DNA from: Gelidibacter japonicus
GTDB taxonomy: Bacteria; Bacteroidota; Bacteroidia; Flavobacteriales; Flavobacteriaceae
Length of the DNA stretch: 64,000 nucleotides
Direction: 5' to 3'
Assembly: GCF_010725055.1 (NCBI RefSeq)
Contig: NZ_BJKB01000017.1
Location: 1-64,000, forward strand
Part shown: one piece after another, positions 9,260-18,394 of the stretch
Layout: the number at the start of each line of letters is the position of its first letter
Position numbering within the stretch: position 1 is the stretch's first letter
Translations under genes and position numbers: made by a program
Notes under the pieces: generated by a model
Database searches by the model: none
Told to the model about the DNA's origin: nothing
What the model saw: only the letters and a program-made list of their open reading frames with translations

Positions 9260-9799
9260 ATGAGAAAACTAAAAAACAGCGAGCTCGACCGATTGAGCGT
9301 TGACGAATTTAAGAGGACAGAAAAAACACCGATAATTATTGTTTTGGACAATATCAGAAGCTTAAACAATATAGGCTCTGTATTTAGAACCTCGGATGCC
9401 TTTTTGGTGGAAAAAATCTACCTGTGTGGTATTACTGCAACTCCGCCCCATAAGGACATCCATAAAACAGCTTTGGGAAGCACAGAAACTGTGGACTGGG
9501 AATATATTGAGAATACGCTCGATGTTATCCAGAAACTCAAATCGGAAAATGTTATTGTTGCTTCTGTTGAACAAGCAGAGCACTCGGTCATGTTAAACGA
9601 CTTTGCTCCTCAACCACAAACCACCTACGCACTGGTATTTGGCAATGAGGTGAAAGGCGTGGCACAAAATGTAGTCAGTGCAAGTGATTTGATTTTGGAA
9701 ATTCCACAATTTGGGACGAAACATTCGCTGAATATCTCAGTGAGTTGTGGCCTGGTGGTATGGGATGTGTTTAGTAAGATGGGAAGTAGAAAGGTTTAA
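9260..9799 (+). CDS. SpoU/TrmH-family RNA 2'-O-methyltransferase
   Basis: This is an SPOUT-fold methyltransferase that uses S-adenosylmethionine to methylate ribose 2'-OH in tRNA or rRNA. All three family motifs are present: NIRSLNNIGSVFRTSDAF (motif 1), LVFGNEVKGV (motif 2) and IPQFGTKHSLNISVSCGLVVWD (motif 3, the knot). The chosen ATG gives 179 aa. The frame is open back to 9116, but that extension runs through intergenic repeats. It lacks the N-terminal RNA-binding extension of TrmB or RlmB types, so the target nucleotide is unknown. Confidence 0.85.
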   Translation: MRKLKNSELDRLSVDEFKRTEKTPIIIVLDNIRSLNNIGSVFRTSDAFLVEKIYLCGITATPPHKDIHKTALGSTETVDWEYIENTLDVIQKLKSENVIVASVEQAEHSVMLNDFAPQPQTTYALVFGNEVKGVAQNVVSASDLILEIPQFGTKHSLNISVSCGLVVWDVFSKMGSRKV

Positions 9800-9804
9800 T
9801 GGCT

Positions 9805-9828
9805 CGCAGAGGCGCAAAGACGCCAAGG
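9805..9828 (+). repeat. 8-base tandem repeat after the methyltransferase stop
   Basis: Three consecutive octamers (CGCAGAGG, CGCAAAGA, CGCCAAGG) begin 6 bases after the TAA stop. The core is related to the CGCAGAG units at 9061. Confidence 0.55.
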
Positions 9829-9890
9829 GTAGGCCTATAAACTCATGAGAGCTGAATTGAACGATTTTATGCTTGATTTGTACTTTATCC

Positions 9891-9925
9891 TCATAGCTTC
9901 GTGCCTCGTGCTTCCCACTTCAAAC
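9891..9925 (-). repeat. Heptad tract over the folK-dNK stop codon
   Basis: On the sense strand five heptads follow without gaps: GTTTGAA, GTGGGAA, GCACGAG, GCACGAA and GCTATGA. The first heptad contains the TGA stop of the upstream gene. Each starts with G. Confidence 0.65.
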
Positions 9926-11071
9926 TTCCGTCTTTCTACAAATCTCATCTAAAACCCATAAATAATCTGCTCTATTTTCAACAAAATCGCGATCTGAAAT
10001 ATCAATAATTTTGACATTGAGTTCAGTCTGATTTTTCAAAAACTCCAAATAGCCAGTATTGATCTTTTCGAGATAATCGTTTTGAATGTTCTGTTCATAC
10101 TCACGACCTCGCTTTTTGATGTTCTCCTGCAAACGTGTCGTATTTTGGTACAAATAGACATATAAATCAGGTTTGGCAATATCTCTATACATTAAATAAA
10201 AGAGCTTTCTATAAAGCCTAAATTCATCTTCCGGCAAGGTTATTTTCGAAAAAATCAATGATTTATAAATGTCATAATCGCTCACCATAAAATCCTTGAA
10301 CAGATCCAACTGTGATAAATCATCACTAATTTGCTGATACCTATCGGCCAGAAATGACATTTCCAAAGTAAAAGCATAGCGTTGGGGCTCTTCATAAAAC
10401 TTTGGTAAGAAAGGATTATCCGCAAAACGCTCCAATATCAACTTCCCATTAAAATCATTCGCAATCTCATATGCCAAACTTGTTTTTCCAGCACCAATAT
10501 TCCCTTCAATAGCAATATAATTAAAGTCGCCAAAACCATACTTCTTCATCGGATTTTTCAGCCAAATATTAATAGGTTCAATCGTGCTGTTATCGTCACA
10601 TTTTTCCAAAAGTTCGCCCACCGAAGTTCCGTATTTGGGGTGCATCATTTTTGGAGCAATATCATATAAAGGTTGTAACACAAATTTACGTTTGTGCATA
10701 TGGGGGTGTGGGGTCGTAATGAGCTCCGAAGTGACGATGTCGTCATCATAAAAAATCACGTCCAAATCAATGGTTCTGGATTCGTAAATATCTGTTAAGC
10801 CACGTGTCCGTCCAAGTTCAGTCTCAATAGTCAAAAGTTTGACCATAACTTCTTCAGCAGAAAAATGAGTATCCACAAAAACGCAGGCATTATAAAAATT
10901 TTCAGCGAGCACATCCTTTTCAAATCCCAAAGCCGGCGTATTATACACTCTTGAAATAATATTGATCTTCCCAATCTGCTTAAAAATAAGGTCAATAGCG
11001 TCTTGCAGATATTTTAATCTGTCGCCTTTATTGCTGCCAAGTGCGATGTAAACTTTATGCGGTTGATTCAT
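9920..11071 (-). CDS. folK: HPPK-deoxynucleoside kinase fusion protein
   Basis: Two enzymes share one chain of 383 aa. Residues 5-160 are 6-hydroxymethyl-dihydropterin pyrophosphokinase (folate synthesis), with YIALGSN at the start, the signature ESRTIDLDVIFYDD and the loop TPHPHMHKRKFVLQPL. Residues 185-383 are a deoxynucleoside kinase of the dCK/dGK type, with P-loop GNIGAGKT at 190-197 and the ERF motif at 214-216. The second domain phosphorylates deoxynucleosides for salvage. An alternative ATG four codons upstream (11083) is possible. The stop lies inside a heptad repeat tract. The fusion is, to my knowledge, common in Flavobacteriia. Confidence 0.9.
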   Translation of the reverse strand: MNQPHKVYIALGSNKGDRLKYLQDAIDLIFKQIGKINIISRVYNTPALGFEKDVLAENFYNACVFVDTHFSAEEVMVKLLTIETELGRTRGLTDIYESRTIDLDVIFYDDDIVTSELITTPHPHMHKRKFVLQPLYDIAPKMMHPKYGTSVGELLEKCDDNSTIEPINIWLKNPMKKYGFGDFNYIAIEGNIGAGKTSLAYEIANDFNGKLILERFADNPFLPKFYEEPQRYAFTLEMSFLADRYQQISDDLSQLDLFKDFMVSDYDIYKSLIFSKITLPEDEFRLYRKLFYLMYRDIAKPDLYVYLYQNTTRLQENIKKRGREYEQNIQNDYLEKINTGYLEFLKNQTELNVKIIDISDRDFVENRADYLWVLDEICRKTEV

Positions 11072-11360
11072 ATCGGATGCCAAAATAAAGAAAACAAAAT
11101 CATTTTATGTGATATTTTTGTTGAAAAAAACAATTTAAAAGAGAGCAATGCTATTCTTCTTAAGCTATCTTTATCTGTAGGTTTTCCCTTATTTTTAAAA
11201 AACGTTCAACCCTAATCGAAATAATGAATTGACACGCTCTAAAAATTGCTAAAGTTTTATTAAACTTTAACATTTACTCGGCTTTTGCAACAAACTTTGC
11301 GTATATATAGATACTAAACTATTGTTTTTCACTTTGTGAAATTATAAACTAAATTTTTCA

Positions 11361-14036
11361 ATGAAGAAATTTCTAAAAATCACCGGCATTACCTTATTAG
11401 TCCTCATCATCCTATTGATTGCCTTACCTTTTGTTTTTCAGTCGCAGATTAAAGGGATGGTCAAAAACTTTATTAATCAAAACCTCAACGCTAATGTAGA
11501 GTTTAGTGATGTCAATTTGAGCTTATTCAGAAGTTTTCCACAGGCCCATGTGGAGGTAAGTGATTTGGTCATCACCAACTTCGAACCTTTTAAGGATGAG
11601 ACCTTCGTGACCGCAAAAAATATAAATTTCACGATGTCAATAAAAGAACTTTTCAAATCGGCCGATGAACCTATCGTTGTGAACTCCATCAATGTCAACG
11701 AAGCATTATTGACCTTGAAAACGGATGCTTTTGGCAACGTTAATTATGATATTGCAAAGGAAAGTGAGACGCCGCAGGACACTACCTCCTCTAGCTTCTC
11801 GTTTGACATCAAAGAGTACAGCATTAAAAACAGTGCACTAACTTATATTGATATTCCGGCCGACATGCAATTTTATGTGACCGAACTGAACCATACAGGT
11901 AAAGGCACGTTCTCTGGTGACATCTCTGAATTAGACACAAAATCTGAGGCAAAAGTGAGCTTAACCATGGATAGCATCAATTACTTGAGTAATAACCTTG
12001 TCAAATTGGATGCATTAATAGACATGGACTTGAACGCACAAAAATATACTTTTAAAGAAAACAAAGCACTCATCAACCAATTGCCAATTGAGTTTAACGG
12101 ATTTGTTCAACTTATAGAAGAAGGTCAAAACATCGACCTATCCTTCACAAATACAGGCTCTTCGTTTAAAGATTTCTTAGCGGTGATTCCTGAAGCCTAT
12201 TCTAAGAATTTAGATAATGTTGAGACTACAGGGAATTTCAAGATCAATGGCATCATCAAAGGGAAAGTAACAGAAACCACCATCCCTACCTTGGATATTA
12301 GCATCAAATCGGACAATGCGTCATTCAAATATCCAAACTTACCAAAGCGCGTTGAAAACATTATAATCGACACCGAAATCAAAAATGACACTGGAAATGC
12401 AGATGACACTTATGTTGCCATCAACACCCTGAACTTTAAAATTGATAGTGATGTGTTCAGATCCTCAGCATTGATTAAAAACCTTACTGGAAATATGCAG
12501 GTATCCGCAGATGTAGACGGCACCTTAAATTTAGCAAACCTTTCCAAGGCCTACCCAATAGAACTTGAAAATGAGTTGAGCGGGATTCTTAAAGCCAAAT
12601 TGAACACTGCTTTTGACATGAACGCCATCGAAACCAGCGCCTATGACAGAATTAAGGCTTCTGGAAATGCGTCTATCAGCGACTTGGTGTTTACTTCAGA
12701 AGCCATGAACCAACCGCTACATATTTCAAAAGCTGAAATGACATTTAATCCTTCCACAGTAACCCTAAACAGTTTCAATGCGAAAACAGGGAAAAGTGAT
12801 TTTTCTGCAACGGGAACAATTAACAATTTAATTGGATTTATGCTGAGCAAGAAGGTCAACTTAAAAGGAAATTTCAACCTCAGTTCAAATACTTTGGCAT
12901 TGAACGATTTTATGAGTGAGGAAACCGAAACCACTACAGCGGCAACGTCTAACAAATCGGCATCTACATCGGAAGGATTGAAAATTCCCAAATTTTTGGA
13001 ATGCACTGTTACAGCAAATGCCAACACCGTTATTTATGACAACCTCAATTTAAAAAATGTAAAAGGCGTTTTGACCATAAAAGATCAGCAAGCCACCATC
13101 AACAATCTGAGCTCAAGTATTTTTGATGGAATCCTTTCACTTTCAGGAGATGTCAGCACCAAAGCTGATACACCATCATTTAATTTAAATTTGGACGCTA
13201 GTAATTTTGACATAGCCAAGTCGTTCAGCGATTTAGAATTATTACAAAACTTGGCCCCAATAGCCAAAGTTCTTCAAGGCAAACTCAATAGTAGCATTAA
13301 AATATCGGGTACTCTTGATAAAGAGTTTTCACCAAATTTAAATACCATCTCCGGAAGTGCTTTTTCAGAGCTACTAACTACAGACATTGATGAAAATGCG
13401 AGTCCGTTATTATCAAAATTGGAAGGCGCGCTAAATTTTATAGATTTCAGCAAACTGGATCTGCGCGATTTAAAGATCAACTTAGATTTTTCGAACGGCA
13501 AAGTAAATATCAAGCCTTTCGATTTAGCATATCACGATATTGGTATTACTGTTTCAGGGGCTCACGGTTTTGATAAAACGATGACTTATGATGCCGTTTT
13601 TAATGTGCCCGCAAAATATTTAGGAAGTGACGTGAACCGTCTTATTGGAAAAATCAACGATAACGAAGTAAATAAAATCACCATCCCAGTTACTGCGAAC
13701 ATTTCTGGGACCTTTACTAATCCAAAAGTATCTACGGATCTAACTAGTGGGGTGGCCAATTTAACCAAACAACTGATCGAGATTGAAAAACAAAAGTTAA
13801 TTGGAAAAGGGACAGATAAAATAAAAGATTTACTAGGAGGCGTTTTAGGAGGCAGCACGAATCAGAATCCAGAAAATACTACAACCAAAGATTCTACGGT
13901 TAGTCAAACCCCTCCAACCAATACCCAAACCCCTCCAACAAAAAAAGATAGCACCAAAAATAGTAGTGAAACAATAAAAAACACACTTAAGGATCTTTTC
14001 AAATCCCAAAACAAGAAGAAAGACACGGTCAATTAA
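11361..14036 (+). CDS. AsmA-like inner membrane-anchored protein, 891 aa
   Basis: This is an AsmA-family protein, related to the bridge-like proteins thought to carry phospholipids between the inner and outer membranes. One N-terminal transmembrane helix (about residues 8-27) is followed by the AsmA N-terminal region (NLNANVEFSDVNLSLFRSFP) and a long series of beta-rich repeats exposed to the periplasm. The tail after residue 830 is rich in Pro, Thr, Lys and Ser and looks disordered. The gene is alone on its strand, with a 277-base upstream gap containing only near matches to the -7 element. Confidence 0.85.
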   Translation: MKKFLKITGITLLVLIILLIALPFVFQSQIKGMVKNFINQNLNANVEFSDVNLSLFRSFPQAHVEVSDLVITNFEPFKDETFVTAKNINFTMSIKELFKSADEPIVVNSINVNEALLTLKTDAFGNVNYDIAKESETPQDTTSSSFSFDIKEYSIKNSALTYIDIPADMQFYVTELNHTGKGTFSGDISELDTKSEAKVSLTMDSINYLSNNLVKLDALIDMDLNAQKYTFKENKALINQLPIEFNGFVQLIEEGQNIDLSFTNTGSSFKDFLAVIPEAYSKNLDNVETTGNFKINGIIKGKVTETTIPTLDISIKSDNASFKYPNLPKRVENIIIDTEIKNDTGNADDTYVAINTLNFKIDSDVFRSSALIKNLTGNMQVSADVDGTLNLANLSKAYPIELENELSGILKAKLNTAFDMNAIETSAYDRIKASGNASISDLVFTSEAMNQPLHISKAEMTFNPSTVTLNSFNAKTGKSDFSATGTINNLIGFMLSKKVNLKGNFNLSSNTLALNDFMSEETETTTAATSNKSASTSEGLKIPKFLECTVTANANTVIYDNLNLKNVKGVLTIKDQQATINNLSSSIFDGILSLSGDVSTKADTPSFNLNLDASNFDIAKSFSDLELLQNLAPIAKVLQGKLNSSIKISGTLDKEFSPNLNTISGSAFSELLTTDIDENASPLLSKLEGALNFIDFSKLDLRDLKINLDFSNGKVNIKPFDLAYHDIGITVSGAHGFDKTMTYDAVFNVPAKYLGSDVNRLIGKINDNEVNKITIPVTANISGTFTNPKVSTDLTSGVANLTKQLIEIEKQKLIGKGTDKIKDLLGGVLGGSTNQNPENTTTKDSTVSQTPPTNTQTPPTKKDSTKNSSETIKNTLKDLFKSQNKKKDTVN

Positions 14037-14215
14037 AATAGAGGGAAACTCAGCTAAAAATTTTGAAAATGAGGTATTTACCTGATTTAAGGCTAAAATA
14101 ACCTCTAATTTAAAAAAAATCACCGAATTATGTTAAAGTAATGTGAGAGTGCTTGCTTTTGTCGTTTAATTAGTTATACTGTAGGGTTAACGTTCATTAA
14201 AACAAAAGAGATTAC

Positions 14216-15079
14216 ATGAGGCAATTAAAAATTACAAAGCAGGTTACGAACAGAGAATCCAAATCCCTTGATAAATATCTACAAGATATTAGTAAACTGC
14301 CCTTGATTACAGCAGATGAAGAAGTGGAATTGGCGCAACGTATTAGAGAGGGAGATCAGGAAGCTTTGGACAAGCTTACAACGGCCAACCTTCGTTTTGT
14401 TGTATCTGTCGCTAAACAATATCAAAATCAAGGCTTGACCTTACCTGATTTAATCAATGAAGGTAACGCCGGATTGGTCAAAGCTGCAAAACGTTTTGAC
14501 GAAACCAGGGGTTTCAAATTTATTTCTTATGCTGTTTGGTGGATTAGACAAGCAATTCTTCAAGCTTTAGCAGAACAATCTCGAATAGTTAGATTACCTT
14601 TGAACAAAATTGGTTCGATCAATAAGATCAATAAAGCCTATTCGTTTTTGGAGCAAGCACATGAGCGACCACCAAGTGCTGAAGAAATCGCCACGGAACT
14701 AGATCTGACTATCAAGGATGTGAAACAGTCCATGAAAATTTCAGGACGTCATGTTTCAATGGATGCACCTTTAAGAGAAGGAGAAACATCAAGTTTATAC
14801 GATGTTGTTTCTTCCGACGATTCTCCACGACCGGACCGACTTTTAATGACGGAGTCTTTAAGTTTGGAAATTGATAGGGCGCTAAATACACTTTCGCAAA
14901 GAGAAAGTGACGTCATCCGATTGAATTTTGGTTTGAGCAATCAGCCACCAATGACCTTGGACGAAATTGGCAAGACCTTTGATTTAACCAGAGAGCGTGT
15001 ACGTCAGATACGTGAAAAAGGAATCAAACGATTAAAGCACACGTCAAAAAGCAGAATTTTAAAAACTTATTTAGGATAG
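14216..15079 (+). CDS. RpoD-type RNA polymerase sigma factor, 287 aa
   Basis: This is a group 1/2 sigma-70 factor of the short Bacteroidota type that lacks region 1.1. Region 1.2 ([15 protein letters not shown]), region 2 ([17 protein letters not shown] ... [15 protein letters not shown]), region 3 and the region 4 helix-turn-helix ([28 protein letters not shown]) are all present. It begins [15 protein letters not shown] as primary sigma factors of this phylum do. Some positions ([14 protein letters not shown]) differ from what I recall for the housekeeping RpoD, so a paralogue is possible. The gene is followed after 31 bases by rpsU. Confidence 0.85.
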   Translation: MRQLKITKQVTNRESKSLDKYLQDISKLPLITADEEVELAQRIREGDQEALDKLTTANLRFVVSVAKQYQNQGLTLPDLINEGNAGLVKAAKRFDETRGFKFISYAVWWIRQAILQALAEQSRIVRLPLNKIGSINKINKAYSFLEQAHERPPSAEEIATELDLTIKDVKQSMKISGRHVSMDAPLREGETSSLYDVVSSDDSPRPDRLLMTESLSLEIDRALNTLSQRESDVIRLNFGLSNQPPMTLDEIGKTFDLTRERVRQIREKGIKRLKHTSKSRILKTYLG

Positions 15080-15110
15080 ACCTAAATACTCAATACTATA
15101 AAAACTATAT

Positions 15111-15305
15111 ATGTTAAGAATCGAAATTAAAGAAGGTGAAAATATTGAACGCGCTATTAAGCGTTATAAGCGTAAGCACAGAAATGTCAAGGTTATGCAG
15201 ACTTTGAGAGAAAATCAGTACTTCACCAAACCATCTGTCAGAAAGAGAAGACAAATGCAAAAGGCAGCTTATATCCAACATTTAAGAGATCAGGAAAACA
15301 TGTAG
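15111..15305 (+). CDS. rpsU: 30S ribosomal protein bS21
   Basis: The protein is a small basic ribosomal subunit component that in Flavobacteriia helps sequester the 3' tail of 16S rRNA. It has the family's core (GENIERAIKRYKRK ... KPSVRKRRQMQKAAYIQ) at the usual 64 aa. Tyr54, reported to contact the anti-Shine-Dalgarno tail in Flavobacterium johnsoniae, is conserved. The middle (residues 23-38) differs from the form I recall as typical for the family, so it may be a second paralogue. No GGAGG-like sequence precedes the ATG. It is probably cotranscribed with the sigma factor. Confidence 0.93.
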   Translation: MLRIEIKEGENIERAIKRYKRKHRNVKVMQTLRENQYFTKPSVRKRRQMQKAAYIQHLRDQENM

Positions 15306-15326
15306 GTTTTTGTTAGAATGAAATTA

Positions 15327-15362
15327 AAAAATCACGTTATACTTTCATGACGTGATTTTTTG
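15327..15362. terminator. Bidirectional terminator between rpsU and a membrane protein gene
   Basis: The stem ATCACGT/ACGTGAT with a 12-base loop is flanked by A and T runs, so it can act on both strands. The stop codon of the convergent minus-strand gene lies in the loop. Confidence 0.75.
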
Positions 15363-15578
15363 TTTTCCAATGGGATGATCTTCGTAAAAATCTTCAAAAG
15401 TCTTATCCGTTACATACTTATCTTTCAACACTTTATAGGTCATCACAACAACAAGAACCTGCCCCAAGCAAGTGAGATAAAACACCCAATTAAACGGCAT
15501 GTCCATAGCCACCATGATGGTCAAAGTTACCAACAATAGGGTGGTGATTGCCACATAAAACATAACTGGAATTTTCAT
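15345..15578 (-). CDS. Small two-helix membrane protein, 77 aa
   Basis: There is no recognised family. From the internal ATG at 15578 the product begins MKIPVMFYVAITTLLL and has two membrane segments (about residues 4-23 and 30-48), followed by a charged cytoplasmic tail (KDKYVTDKTFEDFYEDHPIG). The frame extends 20 codons further upstream, but that extension adds an unlikely extra hydrophobic stretch. The gene converges on rpsU and shares its terminator. The function is unknown. Confidence 0.55.
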   Translation of the reverse strand: MKIPVMFYVAITTLLLVTLTIMVAMDMPFNWVFYLTCLGQVLVVVMTYKVLKDKYVTDKTFEDFYEDHPIGKQKITS

Positions 15579-15714
15579 GATTCTATATTTAAGATTCACA
15601 TATAGGAAGCCGCTATAAAAAGAAATTCCTAGCAACAACCTTCATACTCTTAAATTACGATATTTTGCAGTGGCGAAAAAATATCAAGTTGTAAATTAAT
15701 GTTAAGAACACTGT

Positions 15715-16509
15715 TTAAGTGATTGATAGAGCAACAATATACCCTTCGCTACTACGAATATTAAAAACCGTTTGGTCTTCAAATATGAGGTACTGCCCTT
15801 TGATACCTTTTAGAACACCCTGATAATTTGGTGTTTTATCCAAATTCAGACTTTTCGGCTTCTCAGGATATTGCAATACCGGAAACTCAATATTGGTTTC
15901 CTTATTGTTGGCTATATAGTATTCTTGAGCTTCGGCAGGAATGTATTGCCTTAATCGATCACGCCACTCTACCAAGTCTTCATCTACGATATCATTTTTC
16001 AACATGGTTCGCCAATTGGTCTTATCACCCACATAATCTTTAAGGGCCACCTCTGTAATCCCCGCCAAATATCTATTGGGCACTTCAACTATTTCAATCG
16101 CTTCGTGTGCGCCTTGATCAATCCAGCGTGTGGGTACTTGAGACTTTCTGGTCACGCCTACCTTGACATTACTGGAATTTGCCAAATACACAATATGAGG
16201 CCTCAATTGCACCTGCTTCTCATATTCTAAATCACGATCCTCTATGTCTAAATGCGCTGTACTCAATTCAGGTTTCATGATCCAATCCGCAGCTTGAGGG
16301 ATATAAAAAAAACAGCTTTTACAAAACCCTTGTCTGTAAATTGGCTTGTTGAGCGAGCAGTTGAGACATTGGTAGCCTACAAATTGAATCGCAATCGTCT
16401 TATCCAGTAACTGATTCACATTGATAAAGTCATTATCAAAAACAAGATAGTATTGAATAGGATGGGAAAACTCCGTTTCCATTTTGGTCAAAACCCCTTG
16501 ATATGTCAT
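15715..16509 (-). CDS. DUF2797 domain-containing protein
   Basis: The length of 264 aa and motif order match the DUF2797 family. Two CxxC pairs (CLNC near residue 48 and CKSC near residue 68) form a probable zinc ribbon. The segment HIVYLANSSNVKVGVTRKSQVPTRWIDQGA resembles the core of a GIY-YIG-like fold. The biochemical role of the family is not established. It is divergent from the GH3 gene, with a 73-base gap. Confidence 0.8.
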   Translation of the reverse strand: MTYQGVLTKMETEFSHPIQYYLVFDNDFINVNQLLDKTIAIQFVGYQCLNCSLNKPIYRQGFCKSCFFYIPQAADWIMKPELSTAHLDIEDRDLEYEKQVQLRPHIVYLANSSNVKVGVTRKSQVPTRWIDQGAHEAIEIVEVPNRYLAGITEVALKDYVGDKTNWRTMLKNDIVDEDLVEWRDRLRQYIPAEAQEYYIANNKETNIEFPVLQYPEKPKSLNLDKTPNYQGVLKGIKGQYLIFEDQTVFNIRSSEGYIVALSIT

Positions 16510-16582
16510 TTATTTAAAATTTTTATTTAGAAGAATTAATTTAAAAAAAGTGTTATTTTTAGTCTTTAAAGATACTATAAAT

Positions 16583-18103
16583 ATGCCAATCCCATTAGTT
16601 AATTCAATTGCTTCATGGTTTTTAAAAAAGCGATTCCATCAAATTGAATTGTTCTTGAAATACCCTAACGAAGTACAGAATGAATTACTTCAGGACTTGC
16701 TCATTACAGCAAAGGATACTGAAATTGGCAAGCGCTTTGATTTTGCGAGCATAACAAATTATCAGACCTTTGCGGAAAGAGTTCCAGTTACGACTTATGA
16801 AGAGTATCAAGCCAATATTGAAAGAGCCCGAATGGGCGAAAACAATATTTTCTGGCCATCACCCATAAAATGGTTTGCCAAATCGAGCGGAACCACTAAT
16901 GCCAAAAGTAAATTTATACCCGTAAGCAATGAATCCCTGGAAGAGTGCCACTACGCAGCCAGCAAGGACCTGTTGTGCATGTACCTCAACAATAATGAGA
17001 ATTCACAATTATTTACGGGGAAGAGCCTAAGATTAGGAGGCAGTAAAGAACTTTATAAAGAGAACGGGACCGTTTTTGGCGATTTGTCTGCCATTTTAAT
17101 AGACAATATGCCATTTTGGGCGGAATTTAGCAGTACACCAAGCAGCAAAGTATCCTTGATGAATGACTGGGAATATAAAATGCAAGCTATCGTCAATGAG
17201 ACCATTAACGAAAATGTGACCAGTCTTGCAGGTGTCCCATCTTGGATGCTAGTCCTCCTAAACAATGTTTTAGAAACCACAAACAAACAGAGCATTTTTG
17301 ATATTTGGCCTAATTTGGAGGTGTATTTCCACGGAGGAGTAAGCTTTCTCCCCTATGTTGACCAATATAAAGCGATTTTACCAAGAAAAGATTTTCGGTA
17401 TTACGAAATCTATAATGCATCTGAAGGATTTTTTGCCATACAAGATCAGAACAACTCAAGCGAACTCTTACTCATGTTGGATTATGGGATTTTTTATGAA
17501 TTTATCCCCATGGATGCCTATGGTACACCAGAACAGCGAATCATTCCATTGGCTGAAGTTGAAATCAACAAAAACTATGCAGTGGTCATCACTACCAATG
17601 CGGGACTTTGGCGCTATATGATTGGAGATACTATACGTTTTACCTGTTTACGACCTTATCGTATTAAAGTTAGCGGCCGAACCAAACATCATATCAATGT
17701 TTTTGGCGAAGAACTGATCATTGAAAATGCCGAGGATGCCTTAAAAAAAGTATGCAGAGAAACCAAATCGCAAATTGTTGATTATACTGCAGCTCCAATT
17801 TTTATGAGTGGCAAGGAGAAGGGGGCCCATGAATGGCTCATCGAGTTCAAAACCCCTCCACAAGACATCAATTACTTTAACGAACTTCTGGACAACACCT
17901 TAAAATCATTAAACTCCGATTATGAAGCAAAGCGATACAACAACATCACGCTTAATAGTCCTAAAATTAATATTGCAAGACAGCAATTATTCTATGATTG
18001 GTTAAAACAACAGGATAAATTAGGTGGCCAACATAAAGTACCCAGACTTTCCAATACACGTCATTATATGGATGCGCTGCTAAAATTGAATCTACAGCTG
18101 TAG
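16583..18103 (+). CDS. GH3 family acyl-acid-amido synthetase-like protein
   Basis: The GH3 family adenylates carboxylic acids and couples them to amino acids in plants; the bacterial role is unknown. The adenylation motifs are visible: KSSGTTNAKSKFIPVS (nucleotide-binding P-loop-like motif), YNASEGFFAIQ and YMIGDTIRF. The protein is 506 aa from the ATG at 16583, which begins with MPIPLVNSIASWFLKKR as in related proteins. An in-frame upstream start at 16550 adds 11 residues and is less likely. It stands alone before a 291-base gap that ends in a shared terminator. Confidence 0.85.
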   Translation: MPIPLVNSIASWFLKKRFHQIELFLKYPNEVQNELLQDLLITAKDTEIGKRFDFASITNYQTFAERVPVTTYEEYQANIERARMGENNIFWPSPIKWFAKSSGTTNAKSKFIPVSNESLEECHYAASKDLLCMYLNNNENSQLFTGKSLRLGGSKELYKENGTVFGDLSAILIDNMPFWAEFSSTPSSKVSLMNDWEYKMQAIVNETINENVTSLAGVPSWMLVLLNNVLETTNKQSIFDIWPNLEVYFHGGVSFLPYVDQYKAILPRKDFRYYEIYNASEGFFAIQDQNNSSELLLMLDYGIFYEFIPMDAYGTPEQRIIPLAEVEINKNYAVVITTNAGLWRYMIGDTIRFTCLRPYRIKVSGRTKHHINVFGEELIIENAEDALKKVCRETKSQIVDYTAAPIFMSGKEKGAHEWLIEFKTPPQDINYFNELLDNTLKSLNSDYEAKRYNNITLNSPKINIARQQLFYDWLKQQDKLGGQHKVPRLSNTRHYMDALLKLNLQL

Positions 18104-18341
18104 TTCATCCTAGATAATAGCATTTAGTGTTTTTATAACGAGAATAAAGAAGGCTTTATCTAAAAACTAATATTGTAATTTTTATCTTACAATTATGCCA
18201 TTATATTTACACCGCAGTAATCATTAGAGAGGATAACATTGAGATTGAAACCGACTCAAAAGAGGTACAATCAATAGATTCTTATTGAAAATAAATCCAA
18301 AAGCATTGCTCCTGCAATATTAATTTTTAAATCCAAAAAAT

Positions 18342-18370
18342 AAAAAAACCACCCTGAAAAGAGTGGTTTT
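18342..18370. terminator. Terminator between GH3 and clpX genes
   Basis: The stem AAACCAC/GTGGTTT, extended by CT/AG around a GAAA loop, has A and T runs on both sides. It can terminate the convergent GH3 and clpX genes. Confidence 0.7.
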
Positions 18371-18394
18371 GTTATTTTGATCTAATCTCCGATT

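Noticed and set aside
11477-13858. Minus-strand ORFs inside the AsmA-like gene
   Set aside because: They are antisense shadows with no promoter, repeats or family motifs, and the sense protein is continuous over the whole length.
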